64,000 bases of DNA from CAILHX01 sp046155285 (GTDB lineage: Bacteria > Pseudomonadota > Gammaproteobacteria > Burkholderiales > Methylophilaceae). Position 1 is the first letter of the stretch, and every line of letters starts with the position of its first letter. The notes under the pieces were generated by a model that worked only from the letters and a program-made list of their open reading frames with translations, searched no databases and was not told the DNA's origin. Positions 10,656 to 20,169 of this stretch are shown here, one piece after another. The stretch is taken from NCBI GenBank assembly GCA_046155285.1, contig JBJXEA010000016.1:1-64000 (forward strand), written 5' to 3'. Position numbers and translations under genes: made by a program.

Positions 10656-11740
10656 GGTGGGTCTTCCAGCGAATAGAAAGAAGCCAATTGTGCCTCAAGT
10701 TGACTGGCTCTGGCAAAGGCTAAAGCTTTTGCGGTATTAGCATCGGCGGCGCTTGCCAACACACTACATAGTGGTTGATTTTTGAGTACCGCATCCAGCG
10801 GCGTGTCTACCACCCAGTCCGGCCAGACAAAGCTTTCGGGAACGTGAAGGTGGTGAGCGGCATACACAATGACGTGCGCCTTAGCCTCGATAACGACGGA
10901 CAGCGGCATCAACATGCCCTTACAGGCTTGCAGGTGATGTTCAAATAGATTGCCATATAAATCAAAAGTAGCGCTGAGGCGCGGGTTGATTTCCAGCGCC
11001 AATGCTGCATCTCCAGCCAGTATGAAATCCAAACTATTCAAACCGCGTAATGCCAGGTGAGCAGTCAGTTGTTGAACAGCCTGCACCATCTGCGCTTTTG
11101 CATTTTCTGATAGTTCGGCTTGACTCACAGCCCCCCCATAGCGATATGGCATAGCTGGTGTTGGGGCGCACCACTGCTCGTTAAAGCCAACAATTCTGAC
11201 CCGCTCGCCATCCGCCAAAAACAACACTGAAACCGGCTTGCCTTCAATCTTTCGTTGAAAATAGTCACCCGTTTGCGCTTGGCCTGATGCGCGAATGTGT
11301 GTGCCACCAGAGCCGCCAGCAGCCTTGATCAGCCAACCATCAGCTGACGGCGGCGTGTATTGCACGGACGGATGCGCAATGTGGAATTGATCCAGCAACG
11401 CAAAAAAACTGGGCGGATGTTTAACTCTGGCGACAACGGCGGCGCTATTGCCCAGCAAGGGATAATGCGCGGCGATGTTTTCCAGCAATTCCGGCTGATT
11501 CTCCAGACCGCTGCCGTAGACTATAGCCTCAATAACCGCTTCGACATTTTCTAGCAAAGACAATTTTTGCCACACATCATCCGCATCAAAGCCGCCATCG
11601 GCATATTTAACCACCAAACTCTGGACACAAAAACGCCGCGTTTCGGCATCGTTGAATGCGTCTAACGCGGCGACTTGATAACCTGCCCGTGCGCCGGCGA
11701 CTGCATAAGGCCGAGCGCAAGCAGCAATGACTACGATCAA
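10652..11740 (-). CDS. ATP-grasp protein of the H4MPT gene cluster (orf5-type)
   Basis: A 362-residue ATP-grasp-like protein. Visible: a small N-terminal Rossmann-like segment, a glycine-rich loop AAGGSGGTHIR at about 136-146, and LEINPRLSATFDLYG at about 235-249, the metal/ATP-binding Glu-x-Asn motif of ATP-grasp ligases. Homologues sit between mch and mtdB in methylotrophs (orf5 of Methylorubrum). They are thought to act in H4MPT or methanofuran-analogue synthesis, for example adding a side-chain amino acid; the exact reaction is not established here. It overlaps both neighbours by 4 bases, so it is translationally coupled. Confidence 0.88.
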   Translation of the reverse strand: MIVVIAACARPYAVAGARAGYQVAALDAFNDAETRRFCVQSLVVKYADGGFDADDVWQKLSLLENVEAVIEAIVYGSGLENQPELLENIAAHYPLLGNSAAVVARVKHPPSFFALLDQFHIAHPSVQYTPPSADGWLIKAAGGSGGTHIRASGQAQTGDYFQRKIEGKPVSVLFLADGERVRIVGFNEQWCAPTPAMPYRYGGAVSQAELSENAKAQMVQAVQQLTAHLALRGLNSLDFILAGDAALALEINPRLSATFDLYGNLFEHHLQACKGMLMPLSVVIEAKAHVIVYAAHHLHVPESFVWPDWVVDTPLDAVLKNQPLCSVLASAADANTAKALAFARASQLEAQLASFYSLEDPP

Positions 11741-12633
11741 TCTAAGTGTTTTCTTGCCACCTCAAATGCCGAGAGGAAATCCAGATATACATGGGTTTGG
11801 CCTTCCAGCATCTTTTTCAGCAGCAGATTTTGCACCTGATATTTGTTATTACCAATCGCCAATGCGCCAAAACCCACTGCATTAGTCCCCTCAATAGGCT
11901 CTGCATTGGCCATCGCGCTCACACCCTCAGCGCCCGAAGGTGGTACCGCATTGGTATCCACCACAATCTTCAATCTTGGCGAACCTTTCATGTGCGCCAA
12001 ATCTATCACGCGAATCCCGGCAGTAGCGGTACACAACGCAACATCAGTGTTTTGTAGCACTGCCGTTTTCAGCGCATCATTACTGCCATCCACCACCTTG
12101 ATATTAGTGCCATAACGCTTGTTGTAAGCATCTGCCTTAACCTGCACATCAGGCATTGAGCGATGCGCCACCAATTCAACTTCCGCACCATACTTGGCGG
12201 CAATGACGCCGGTACACCCGCCCACCGGGCCGGTAGCACCAAAAATGCTCACTTTACAGCCTGCCAAATCGCTAGCATGTGTCTTTTTAAGATGTATTTC
12301 CACCATCGCCATCATCGCTGCGCTGGTCGTAAATGCGCCCGATGGGTCGGCAAAAACAGACACTTCAAACGGCGGCACCATAGACTTTTTGGCCACAGCC
12401 ATCATATCCATCGCCAAATCAATATCGCGGCCACTGATAAAAATACCGGTGCGCCACACCCCGCGAGGACCGCGCGAAAAGATAGCGTCTTGCACCAAGG
12501 TTTTAACCTCGTCCAGCGCCACGCTGGTGTAAGGCACAATCGCGTTGTATCCAGCATCGTAGGCCATATTGGCATCGAACGGACTGACGTTCCTGTCCGG
12601 CGTGATGACGTGTAATACGTAAGGTCTTTCCAT
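11737..12633 (-). CDS. mtdB: NAD(P)-dependent methylene-H4MPT dehydrogenase
   Basis: Oxidises methylene-H4MPT to methenyl-H4MPT with NAD(P)+. Start at 12633 (MERPYVLHV) is preferred to the ATG at 12648 because GGTGA lies about nine bases upstream and the conserved N-terminus begins there. This gives 298 residues. The dinucleotide-binding loop FGATGPVGGCTG lies at about residues 130-141, and DTNAVPPSGAEGV and AVGFGALAIGNNKY are family blocks. It is the second gene of the mptG-mtdB-ATP-grasp-mch operon. MtdA (NADP-specific) is related, but the gene context and sequence fit MtdB. Confidence 0.95.
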   Translation of the reverse strand: MERPYVLHVITPDRNVSPFDANMAYDAGYNAIVPYTSVALDEVKTLVQDAIFSRGPRGVWRTGIFISGRDIDLAMDMMAVAKKSMVPPFEVSVFADPSGAFTTSAAMMAMVEIHLKKTHASDLAGCKVSIFGATGPVGGCTGVIAAKYGAEVELVAHRSMPDVQVKADAYNKRYGTNIKVVDGSNDALKTAVLQNTDVALCTATAGIRVIDLAHMKGSPRLKIVVDTNAVPPSGAEGVSAMANAEPIEGTNAVGFGALAIGNNKYQVQNLLLKKMLEGQTHVYLDFLSAFEVARKHLD

Positions 12634-12708
12634 GTTAATTTCACCCATTTCTAAAATTGATCTCCAAAGCGTCTTAGCCTAAATCTTACACATAACTTGA
12701 GCGCCATG

Positions 12709-13659
12709 CTACCCAAGTGTTATAGCCCCCCGATTATTCGCGCGACAGATGAGGAATTTAAGCGCAGATTGATGCTGTTGCAATTCCGCGCTTAGGGCTT
12801 CCGCTTGTTGCTGGCTAGCCACCACCGCAAACCCCGTCGGACCCCATGAACTTTGCCCTAAACACGCTACGCCTTGGGTTTCCAACCATTGCATGGCGCT
12901 CGCCACGCCTTCACTGGTGTAATGTCCACCGCCTTGCGCGGGCGCAAAATGTTCGCCGACCAATTGTTGCATCTCACAAACAGCCTCACCAAACGCCGCC
13001 AAGTCCTGCTCAATCACGGCGGGCAAGGCTTGCATCAGCAACATCCGTGCAATATGCGCAGCGTGCAACGCAGGAAACTCCGGCAACTGTGCAAAGGCCT
13101 GCATCTCGGCCTCGCCGTGCACACCTTTGGAGGTGTCGTCCAGCACCAGCAATATGCGCCAATCCTCAGGGAAATCCAGCCGTGCCAGCACTGGCGGCAC
13201 GATGGTGTTCGCGCCATGTCCGCCATCCACCACCAGTCCACCATGCTCAAACACCCCTACTCCTACACCAGAACGCATGCCGCGCCCCACTTTAGCGGCA
13301 ATTTCACGGGTAGTGAGACTTAAACCATAAAGCCGCATGAGACTTGCCCCCACCGCCAAAGCCAGTTGCGTGCCAGAGCCTAATCCGGCGTGTTCTGGGA
13401 TGATGTGCTGGACATCAAAATGTGCGCCCCCCTTGATGCCAGTTCCTGCCACAAACTGATGCGCATAGTCCAGCACCCGCTCCGCTAACAAACCCTCTGC
13501 GCTGAATTTAGGCTGCTGACGAACACTGATAACCGTAGCCGGATTATCCAAGGACAACCCTATGCTGCCATAGCGACGACCTAGGCCGCCGTGAAGGTCA
13601 ATAAAACCCATGTGCAGGCGGGCGGTGGTTTGTATCGTGACAGATTGAGTAGATTGCAT
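12709..13659 (-). CDS. mptG: Beta-ribofuranosylaminobenzene 5'-phosphate synthase
   Basis: First committed enzyme of H4MPT biosynthesis: it joins 4-hydroxybenzoate or p-aminobenzoate to PRPP with decarboxylation. The 316 residues show the GHMP-like fold used by this family: N-terminal TTARLHMGFIDLHG and the glycine-rich loop HAGLGSGTQLALAVG near 90-105. ASMQW-type blocks and a C-terminal GPTGFAVV follow. It leads the minus-strand operon, and its start is only 41 bases from fhcB on the other strand. A TATACT about six bases before the ATG could be a -10 for a nearly leaderless transcript. Confidence 0.92.
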   Translation of the reverse strand: MQSTQSVTIQTTARLHMGFIDLHGGLGRRYGSIGLSLDNPATVISVRQQPKFSAEGLLAERVLDYAHQFVAGTGIKGGAHFDVQHIIPEHAGLGSGTQLALAVGASLMRLYGLSLTTREIAAKVGRGMRSGVGVGVFEHGGLVVDGGHGANTIVPPVLARLDFPEDWRILLVLDDTSKGVHGEAEMQAFAQLPEFPALHAAHIARMLLMQALPAVIEQDLAAFGEAVCEMQQLVGEHFAPAQGGGHYTSEGVASAMQWLETQGVACLGQSSWGPTGFAVVASQQQAEALSAELQQHQSALKFLICRANNRGAITLG

Positions 13660-13700
13660 CGTGATAGTATATTGAGGTAATGACGATTTAGCCTAATGCT

Positions 13701-14975
13701 ATGACCAACTTCAGCCCTGCCGCTACTTTTGAAACCATCACCTGCCCCGCTTGCGGTTTGCTGTGTGACGACATTCATGTGGCGCGAGATGCCACCAATC
13801 AACTGGCAGTGACGCAACACGGCTGCCACAAAAGCATCGCCTTTTTTAGCCGCAAAACCCCCGCCACATCCCCCAGTATTCAAGGCCAATCCGCAAGCCT
13901 GGAAGCCGCTATTAGCCATGCTGCCGGCATTTTAAGCAAGGCCAAGCAACCTTTGTTTGCGGGTTTGGGTACAGACGTACAAGGCATGCGTGCTGTGATG
14001 CACTTAGCAGATAGCACTGGCGCGGTGCTTGACCACATGAATGGCGACAGCCTAATGCGTAACGTGCAAGTGGTGCAAAACTCCGGCTGGCAGACCACCA
14101 CGCTGACGGAAGTGCGTAACCGCGTGGATTTGCTGGTGATTGTCGGCACGGATGTTGTGAGTGTGTTGCCGCGTTTTTTTGAACGCGTGGTGTGGAATGA
14201 AAATTCCATGTTTGGGCAAGATACAGCTAAGCGCGAAATTGTTTATCTAGGCGGGCGAGATGTTGACACCAGCGCTGGCATCAGCCCCGATGGCCGCAAG
14301 CCGCAAGTGTTGCCGTGCGATTTGGATGCGTTGCCGGAAGTTGTCAGCGTGTTACGCGCTTTGGTAGCGGGCAAAAAATTGAGCGTGAGTGAGGTCGCGG
14401 GCATTGCTATTGCTGATTTAGCTGCTTTAGCCGAACGCCTGAAACAAGCGCAATACGGCGTGGTTGCGTGGGCGGCATCGGCATTAGTGTTTGACCACGC
14501 CGAACTCACCATCCAAACCCTCACCGAATGCATCAAAACGCTCAACCAAACCACGCGCTGCTCTGGACTGCCCTTGGGTGGCAGCGACGGTGACATGAGC
14601 ATTAATCAAGTATCCACCTGGATTTCCGGCTACCCCGTACGCACTTCCTACGCCAGAACCTACCCCGAACACGACCCGTATCATTTCTCCACCGAGCGCT
14701 TGCTGAGTGAAGCCGATGCACTGCTGTGGGTGTCTTCATTCAACCCAGAACGCATGCCTCCCGCAAACGATACTCCCACCATTGTATTAGGCCACGCAGC
14801 TATGACGTTTGCGAACGCACCCGAAGTGTTCATCCCCATCGCAACGCCCGGTGTAGATTGCAACGGCGTGATGTTCCGCATGGATAGTGCAGTGTCCTTG
14901 CCGATGGAGCAGTTGCGCAGCAGCGACTTGTCCACTTTGGCTCAAGTGATCAGCGCAATGGAGCAAGTATGCTGA
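13701..14975 (+). CDS. fhcB: Formyltransferase/hydrolase complex subunit B
   Basis: Subunit of the Fhc complex, which moves the formyl group from formyl-H4MPT to methylofuran and hydrolyses it to formate. It is related to formylmethanofuran dehydrogenase subunit B but is shorter (424 residues). In this complex it is not thought to do redox chemistry. The N-terminal CPACGLLCDD and a following QHGCHKS keep cysteines of the ancestral iron-sulfur region. No strong ribosome site precedes the ATG, so the start is the least certain of the cluster; no other Met lies near it. The 3' end overlaps fhcA by 7 bases. Confidence 0.93.
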   Translation: MTNFSPAATFETITCPACGLLCDDIHVARDATNQLAVTQHGCHKSIAFFSRKTPATSPSIQGQSASLEAAISHAAGILSKAKQPLFAGLGTDVQGMRAVMHLADSTGAVLDHMNGDSLMRNVQVVQNSGWQTTTLTEVRNRVDLLVIVGTDVVSVLPRFFERVVWNENSMFGQDTAKREIVYLGGRDVDTSAGISPDGRKPQVLPCDLDALPEVVSVLRALVAGKKLSVSEVAGIAIADLAALAERLKQAQYGVVAWAASALVFDHAELTIQTLTECIKTLNQTTRCSGLPLGGSDGDMSINQVSTWISGYPVRTSYARTYPEHDPYHFSTERLLSEADALLWVSSFNPERMPPANDTPTIVLGHAAMTFANAPEVFIPIATPGVDCNGVMFRMDSAVSLPMEQLRSSDLSTLAQVISAMEQVC

Positions 14976-16645
14976 CCAAACTCACAGGTGGCAAACTCTA
15001 CGACCCCGCACATGGCGTGGACGGCGTGGTGCGCGACATTTACATCCGCGATGGGCGCATTGTAGAGCGCCCGTTTGAACACGAAACCGTCAACCATGAG
15101 TTCAACCTAAGCGGCAAAATCGTCATGGCGGGCGCGATTGATATGCATACGCACATTGGCGGCGGCAAGATCAACATCGCGCGGATGCTGCTGCCGGAAG
15201 ACCATCGAGCAGATCCGGTAGCGCATACCGAAATCTGCGGCGCGGGTTGCGGGCATGTCGCGCCTTCCACCCTCACCACGGGTTATCGTTACGCTGAAAT
15301 GGGCTATACGGCGGGTTTTGAGCCAGCCGTGCTGCCCATCAACGCGCGTCAGGCGCATCTGGAAATGGGCGACACGCCGATTATTGATAAAGGCGGCTAC
15401 GCTATGCTGGGTAGCGACGATTTGTTGCTGCGGATGATGGCGGCAAAAAGCGACCAGAATGCCATCAACGATTATGTGGCGTGGACCATGCATGCTAGCC
15501 AAGCGATGGGTATCAAGGTAGTGAACGCGGGTGGCATTAGCGCCTTCAAATTCAACCAGCGATTTTTAGACTTGGATGAGAAAAATTCGCACTACCAAAT
15601 CACCCCTAGAGAAGTGCTGAACACCCTATCCCGCGCGGTTTACGAGCTAGGCGTGCCGCATCCGCTGCATGTGCATGGCAACAACCTGGGCGTGCCTGGC
15701 AACGTGGAAACTACACTGAATACCATGGCGGGCGTGGAGGGCTATCCCATCCACCTCACCCACATTCAGTTCCACAGTTACGGCACGGAGGGTGACCGCA
15801 AGTTTTCCTCCGGCGCGGCGCGTATCGCCGAGGCAATAAACAAACGCAAAAACGTCTCGGCAGACGTGGGACAAATACTGTTCGGGCAAACCGTGACCGC
15901 CTCCGGCGACAACATGAGCCAATTCCGCAACGCGCATCTTGGTAGCCCGCACAAGTGGGTATGCATGGATATTGAGTGCGACGCGGGCTGTGGCGTGGTG
16001 CCGTTCAAATACAAAGACCAGAATTTTGTGAACGCGCTGCAATGGGCTATCGGCTTGGAGATTTTTTTGTTGGTGGACGACCCGTGGCGCATCTTTTTGA
16101 CCACCGACCACCCCAACGGTGCGCCTTTTACCAGCTACCCGCATTTAATTAAGCTATTGATGGATAAGACTTTCCGCAATGAAGTCTTTTCGCGCATCAG
16201 CCCCGACGCGCAAGCCATGAGTACGCTGGCGTCTATTGACCGCGAATACTCACTGTATGAAATCGCCATCATGACCCGCGCTGGAGCAGCCAAGCTAGTA
16301 GGCTTGCACGACCGAGGCCATTTGGGTGCAGGTGCTGGCGCTGACATCACGGTCTACACCGACCAACTTGACCGCGAAGCCATGTTTGCCAAGCCGGATT
16401 ACGTGTTCAAGGACGGCGAATTAGTGGTGAAAGACGGGCAAGTAGTCAAGGTAACTTGGGGTGCGACGCACACCGTCAAACCGGAATTTGATCGCGGGAT
16501 TGAACGCGAGATTAAAAAGTATTTTGACGCTTATCACACGGTGAATATGGAGCATGTGAAAGTGAGCGACCAGCACATTGCGGATGATGGCCGTGGCCGT
16601 GTACAGGTACATGAATGCAAGGGGCGGCGGGAGAAGGCGGTATGA
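14969..16645 (+). CDS. fhcA: Formyltransferase/hydrolase complex subunit A (formylmethylofuran hydrolase)
   Basis: Amidohydrolase-type subunit that releases formate from formylmethylofuran. It has 558 residues. Metal-site residues are visible: the DMHTHIGG motif at about residues 57-64, a GGISAFKF lysine (likely carboxylated), HVHGNNLG, LTHIQFHSYG and a C-terminal TTDHPNGAPF aspartate. These match the two-metal amidohydrolase pattern of FmdA/FwdA/FhcA. It is followed by a roughly 100-bp palindromic repeat before fhcD. Confidence 0.96.
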   Translation: MLTKLTGGKLYDPAHGVDGVVRDIYIRDGRIVERPFEHETVNHEFNLSGKIVMAGAIDMHTHIGGGKINIARMLLPEDHRADPVAHTEICGAGCGHVAPSTLTTGYRYAEMGYTAGFEPAVLPINARQAHLEMGDTPIIDKGGYAMLGSDDLLLRMMAAKSDQNAINDYVAWTMHASQAMGIKVVNAGGISAFKFNQRFLDLDEKNSHYQITPREVLNTLSRAVYELGVPHPLHVHGNNLGVPGNVETTLNTMAGVEGYPIHLTHIQFHSYGTEGDRKFSSGAARIAEAINKRKNVSADVGQILFGQTVTASGDNMSQFRNAHLGSPHKWVCMDIECDAGCGVVPFKYKDQNFVNALQWAIGLEIFLLVDDPWRIFLTTDHPNGAPFTSYPHLIKLLMDKTFRNEVFSRISPDAQAMSTLASIDREYSLYEIAIMTRAGAAKLVGLHDRGHLGAGAGADITVYTDQLDREAMFAKPDYVFKDGELVVKDGQVVKVTWGATHTVKPEFDRGIEREIKKYFDAYHTVNMEHVKVSDQHIADDGRGRVQVHECKGRREKAV

Positions 16646-16655
16646 TGAAAAACCT

Positions 16656-16756
16656 AACCACCCCCGCCGCAAGCGGCGACCCCTCCTTGCAAAGGAGGGG
16701 AGTTTTAACATCCCCTCCTTTGCAAGGAGGGGTGGCGCATAAGCGCCGGGGTGGTT
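16656..16756. repeat. About 100-bp palindromic element between fhcA and fhcD
   Basis: Ends aaccaccccc and ggggtggtt, with inner palindromes gccgcaagcggc and a cccctcctttgcaaggagggg-type stem. The same element type occurs at 37652-37752 and 61999-62127. Together with a short leader it fills the 127-base fhcA-fhcD gap, and as a transcript it would fold into a strong hairpin within the operon. Confidence 0.8.
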
Positions 16757-16772
16757 CAGCGAGGTTTCCTTC

Positions 16773-17669
16773 ATGATCATCAACGGCGTACACATAGACG
16801 ACACCTTCGCCGAAGCCTTCAACATGCGCGGCACGCGGGTCATCATCACCGCGCAAAACCTGAAATGGGCTTACCACGCGGCGAATGCCATGACCGGATT
16901 CGCTACCTCAGTAATTGGCTGCGGCGTAGAGGCCGGAATCGAGCGCGAATTAACGCCTGACGAAACCCCCGATGCCAGACCCGGCGTAGCGATTCTGATG
17001 TTCGCCATGGGTAGCGCGGTGTTAATGAAACAACTGGAAACCCGTATGGGGCAATGCATCCTCACCTGCCCCACCGCTGCGGCTTTTTCTGGAATTGAAG
17101 GCGGCGACCGCATCAATTTGGGTAAAAACTTGCGCTTCTTCGGCGATGGTTTCCAAATCTCCAAACAGTTCGGTGGCAAGCGCTATTGGCGCGTGCCGGT
17201 GATGGATGGCGAGTTTTTGACCGAGGAAACCACCGGCATGTTACGCGCTATCGGCGGCGGCAATTTCTTGATTCTGGCGACTTCGCAACCGCAGGCTTTG
17301 GCCGCAGCCGAAGCTGCGATCGAAGCCATGAAAAAAATTCCCAATGTCATCATGCCCTTCCCCGGCGGCGTGGTGCGCTCCGGCTCTAAAGTCGGCTCCA
17401 AATACAAGACCATGTTCGCCTCCACCAACGACGCGTTTTGCCCCACACTCAAAGGCATCACCAACACCGAACTGTCGCCGGAAATCGAATCAGTGATGGA
17501 AATTGTGATTGACGGCCTCAGTGAAGCCGACATCCGTAAAGCCACCAAAGCTGGCATCACAGCGGCGTGCGAATTGGGTGCGGCTAAGGGCATCAAACGC
17601 ATATCCGCCGGTAATTACGGTGGAAAATTGGGGCAGTTTCAGTTTCATTTGAGGGAAATAATGGCATGA
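16773..17669 (+). CDS. fhcD: Formylmethanofuran:H4MPT formyltransferase (Fhc subunit D)
   Basis: Transfers the formyl group between H4MPT and methylofuran as the Ftr subunit of the Fhc complex. The 298-residue length is standard. The N-terminal block MIINGVHIDDTFAEAFNMRG is diagnostic, as are the central FGDGFQISK and PVMDGEFLTEET segments and the C-terminal ISAGNYGGKLGQFQFHL. It overlaps fhcC by 4 bases. Confidence 0.97.
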   Translation: MIINGVHIDDTFAEAFNMRGTRVIITAQNLKWAYHAANAMTGFATSVIGCGVEAGIERELTPDETPDARPGVAILMFAMGSAVLMKQLETRMGQCILTCPTAAAFSGIEGGDRINLGKNLRFFGDGFQISKQFGGKRYWRVPVMDGEFLTEETTGMLRAIGGGNFLILATSQPQALAAAEAAIEAMKKIPNVIMPFPGGVVRSGSKVGSKYKTMFASTNDAFCPTLKGITNTELSPEIESVMEIVIDGLSEADIRKATKAGITAACELGAAKGIKRISAGNYGGKLGQFQFHLREIMA

Positions 17670-18472
17670 GTGCCTTAACTTTCACCCTGAAAACCAAACC
17701 CCAGCAAAGCGTTGATATGTCACCCATCACGCCGGATTTTCTGGCTGGCAAGTCTTTGACGGAGATTCAAGCCACGCTGCTGCAATGCGGCAACCAGCAA
17801 GTCCGCGCGGATAGTTTATTTGAGATTACTGGCAGCGACACGAACAGCATCGTCATCCACAGCAGCGAAAAACTTAACTACTTGGGCGCACACCTTAAAA
17901 ACGGCAACATCATCATCCACGGCGACGCAGGCGCGTATTTAGGCTTGCAGATGAAGTCCGGCAATCTCACGCTGCACGGCAACACTGCGGGCTTTGCCGC
18001 GTGCGAAATGGCGGGCGGTTTGCTGCACATCCACGGCAATGCGGGTAACTTTTTAGGCGGTGCATTAGTAGGCAATCGCAAAGGCATGCGTGGCGGCACA
18101 GTGCTGGTCACAGGCAATGCGGGCGACCGCGTGGGCGACCAGATGCGGCGCGGAATGATATTGATTGAGGGTAACGTGGGAAGCTATTGCGCCTCGCGCA
18201 TGTTGGCCGGAACCATAGGCATCATGGGTAAAACAGACAATTATTTAGGCTTTGGCATGCGTCGTGGGACGCTATTGCTGTTTAACTCGCCCGCATTAAG
18301 TCCTACAATACAAGACTGCGGCAGCCACACTTTGCCGTTTTTGAAGCTTATGTTTAAGTCTATGCGAGCGCTACCGAGTAAGTTTGCACAGCTTGAAAAC
18401 AACCGTGTACGGCGCTTTGCGGGCGATATTGCCGTGGATGGCAAGGGCGAAATTTTAGTGTTTGGAGATTAG
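17666..18472 (+). CDS. fhcC: Formyltransferase/hydrolase complex subunit C
   Basis: 268 residues made largely of repeated GxxGxxxG-type turns (for example HGDAGAYLGLQMKSG, HGNAGNFLGG, TGNAGDRVGDQMRRG). This is the right-handed beta-helix fold shared with the glutamate synthase C-terminal domain and FmdC/FwdC. It is a structural subunit of Fhc. The same fold recurs in this window in MgsB (44831-45523). Its stop is five bases before the start of fdhB, so the oxidation pathway and the formate dehydrogenase are likely one transcript. Confidence 0.95.
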   Translation: MSALTFTLKTKPQQSVDMSPITPDFLAGKSLTEIQATLLQCGNQQVRADSLFEITGSDTNSIVIHSSEKLNYLGAHLKNGNIIIHGDAGAYLGLQMKSGNLTLHGNTAGFAACEMAGGLLHIHGNAGNFLGGALVGNRKGMRGGTVLVTGNAGDRVGDQMRRGMILIEGNVGSYCASRMLAGTIGIMGKTDNYLGFGMRRGTLLLFNSPALSPTIQDCGSHTLPFLKLMFKSMRALPSKFAQLENNRVRRFAGDIAVDGKGEILVFGD

Positions 18473-18477
18473 ATACA

Positions 18478-20160
18478 GTGTCAGAACAAATTATCAAACT
18501 GGACAAACTCAAGCAAAAGCGCGGCAAACCCAAAGGTCGCGTGGTTGACCCAGCGGCAAAAGCGGAAATTCTCGCCCTGCTCAAAGACGAGTCACGCGAG
18601 GCCGACTTGCTTATCGAGCATCTGCACAAAGTCCAAGACACTTACGGTCACATTTCCGCCAAGCACGTCACCGCGCTGGCGGCCGAGATGAAGCTGTCGC
18701 AAACTGAAGTGTATGAAGTCGCCACGTTTTACCATCACTTTGATGTGATTAAAGAAAACCAAAGCCCGCCGCCGCCTTTAACGGTGCGGGTGTGCGAATC
18801 TCTGACCTGTGAAATGGCGGGCGCTCACGGCTTGATAGAGGCGCTGAAAAAAGGCTTAGGCGATGGCGTGCGCGTGCAGCCCGTGCCTTGCGTGGGGCGC
18901 TGCGACACCGCGCCGATAGCAGTGGTTGGGCAAAACCCGGTAGACCACGCCACTCAAGAAAATGTATTAAAAGCCGTCGCGGCAAAAGCCATAGAAGCCG
19001 AAGTCACCAACTACGTCAACTACGATGCTTACAAGGCGGGTGGCGGCTACCAGCTCTATCAGGAGTGCATGTCCGGCAAGCGCACGGCGGAAGAGTTGAT
19101 CAAAATTATGGAAAACTCCGGTCTGCGCGGGCTTGGCGGCGCGGGTTTCCCAGTGGGTCGTAAATGGCGCATCGTCAGCGGCAACCCCGCCCCACGCTTG
19201 ATGGCGGTGAATATAGACGAAGGCGAACCAGGCACGTTCAAAGACCGCTATTACCTAGAGCTAGACCCGCATCGCTTCTTGGAAGGCATGCTGATTGCCG
19301 CTTGGGCGGTGGGCATCTCCAAAATCTGGATTTATCTGCGCGACGAATATGCGGGTTGCCGCAAAATTCTTGCCAAAGAAATCGCCAACCTACAAAAAAA
19401 TCGCCCCGCTGCGCTACCGGAAATCCACCTGCGACGCGGCGCTGGCGCTTATATCTGCGGCGAAGAATCCGCCATGATCGAATCCATAGAGGGCAAACGC
19501 GGCATGCCGCGCCTACGCCCACCATTCGTGGCGCAAGTAGGTTTATTTGGCAGACCGACGCTGGAACACAATATGGAATCGGTGTACTGGGTGCGCGACA
19601 TCGTGGAAAAAGGCGCGGAATGGTTCACCGCGCATGGCCGCCGCGAGCGCAAAGGGCTGCGCTCATTCTCGATTTCCGGCCGCGTCAACAAACCCGGCGT
19701 ACATCTAGCACCAGCGGGCATTTCTATGCGCGAATTAATAGATGAATATTGCGGCGGCATGCAGGCTGGGCATGAGTTCTACGGCTATTTCCCCGGAGGC
19801 GCATCGGGTGGCATTCTGCCCGCCAGCTTGGGCGATGTACCGATGGACTTTGACACGCTGAATCAATACGGCTGTTTTATTGGTTCAGCCGCCGTGGTGG
19901 TATTCTCCAATCAGGACAAAGCCAAAGATTTGGCGCTGAATGCCATGAAGTTTTTCGAGGACGAATCCTGCGGCCAATGCACGCCTTGTCGCGTGGGGAC
20001 TGCAAAAGCGGTGAAGCTGATGGAGCAAAAAACCTGGGATAAACCGCTGCTGGATGAATTGTCTGTCGCCATGATGGATGCCTCCATTTGCGGCTTAGGA
20101 CAAGCAGCGCCAAATCCGCTGAACTGTGTGATTAAATACTTCCCTGAAGAATTGAAGTAG
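18478..20160 (+). CDS. fdhB: NAD-linked formate dehydrogenase beta subunit, fused NuoE-NuoF type
   Basis: Diaphorase subunit passing electrons from formate to NAD+. It has 560 residues from a GTG start. The N-terminal thioredoxin-like [2Fe-2S] part has ligands C106, C111, C138 and C142. The NuoF-like part follows, with GLGGAGFPVGRKW (FMN/NAD region) and the [4Fe-4S] motif SCGQCTPCR near residue 500. The fusion of the 24- and 51-kDa-like modules in one chain matches the beta subunit of the FDH1-type enzyme of Methylorubrum extorquens rather than the separate FdsG/FdsB pair. It lies between fhcC and fdhA with gaps of 5 and 9 bases. Confidence 0.92.
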   Translation: MSEQIIKLDKLKQKRGKPKGRVVDPAAKAEILALLKDESREADLLIEHLHKVQDTYGHISAKHVTALAAEMKLSQTEVYEVATFYHHFDVIKENQSPPPPLTVRVCESLTCEMAGAHGLIEALKKGLGDGVRVQPVPCVGRCDTAPIAVVGQNPVDHATQENVLKAVAAKAIEAEVTNYVNYDAYKAGGGYQLYQECMSGKRTAEELIKIMENSGLRGLGGAGFPVGRKWRIVSGNPAPRLMAVNIDEGEPGTFKDRYYLELDPHRFLEGMLIAAWAVGISKIWIYLRDEYAGCRKILAKEIANLQKNRPAALPEIHLRRGAGAYICGEESAMIESIEGKRGMPRLRPPFVAQVGLFGRPTLEHNMESVYWVRDIVEKGAEWFTAHGRRERKGLRSFSISGRVNKPGVHLAPAGISMRELIDEYCGGMQAGHEFYGYFPGGASGGILPASLGDVPMDFDTLNQYGCFIGSAAVVVFSNQDKAKDLALNAMKFFEDESCGQCTPCRVGTAKAVKLMEQKTWDKPLLDELSVAMMDASICGLGQAAPNPLNCVIKYFPEELK

Positions 20161-20169
20161 GAACCTCTT

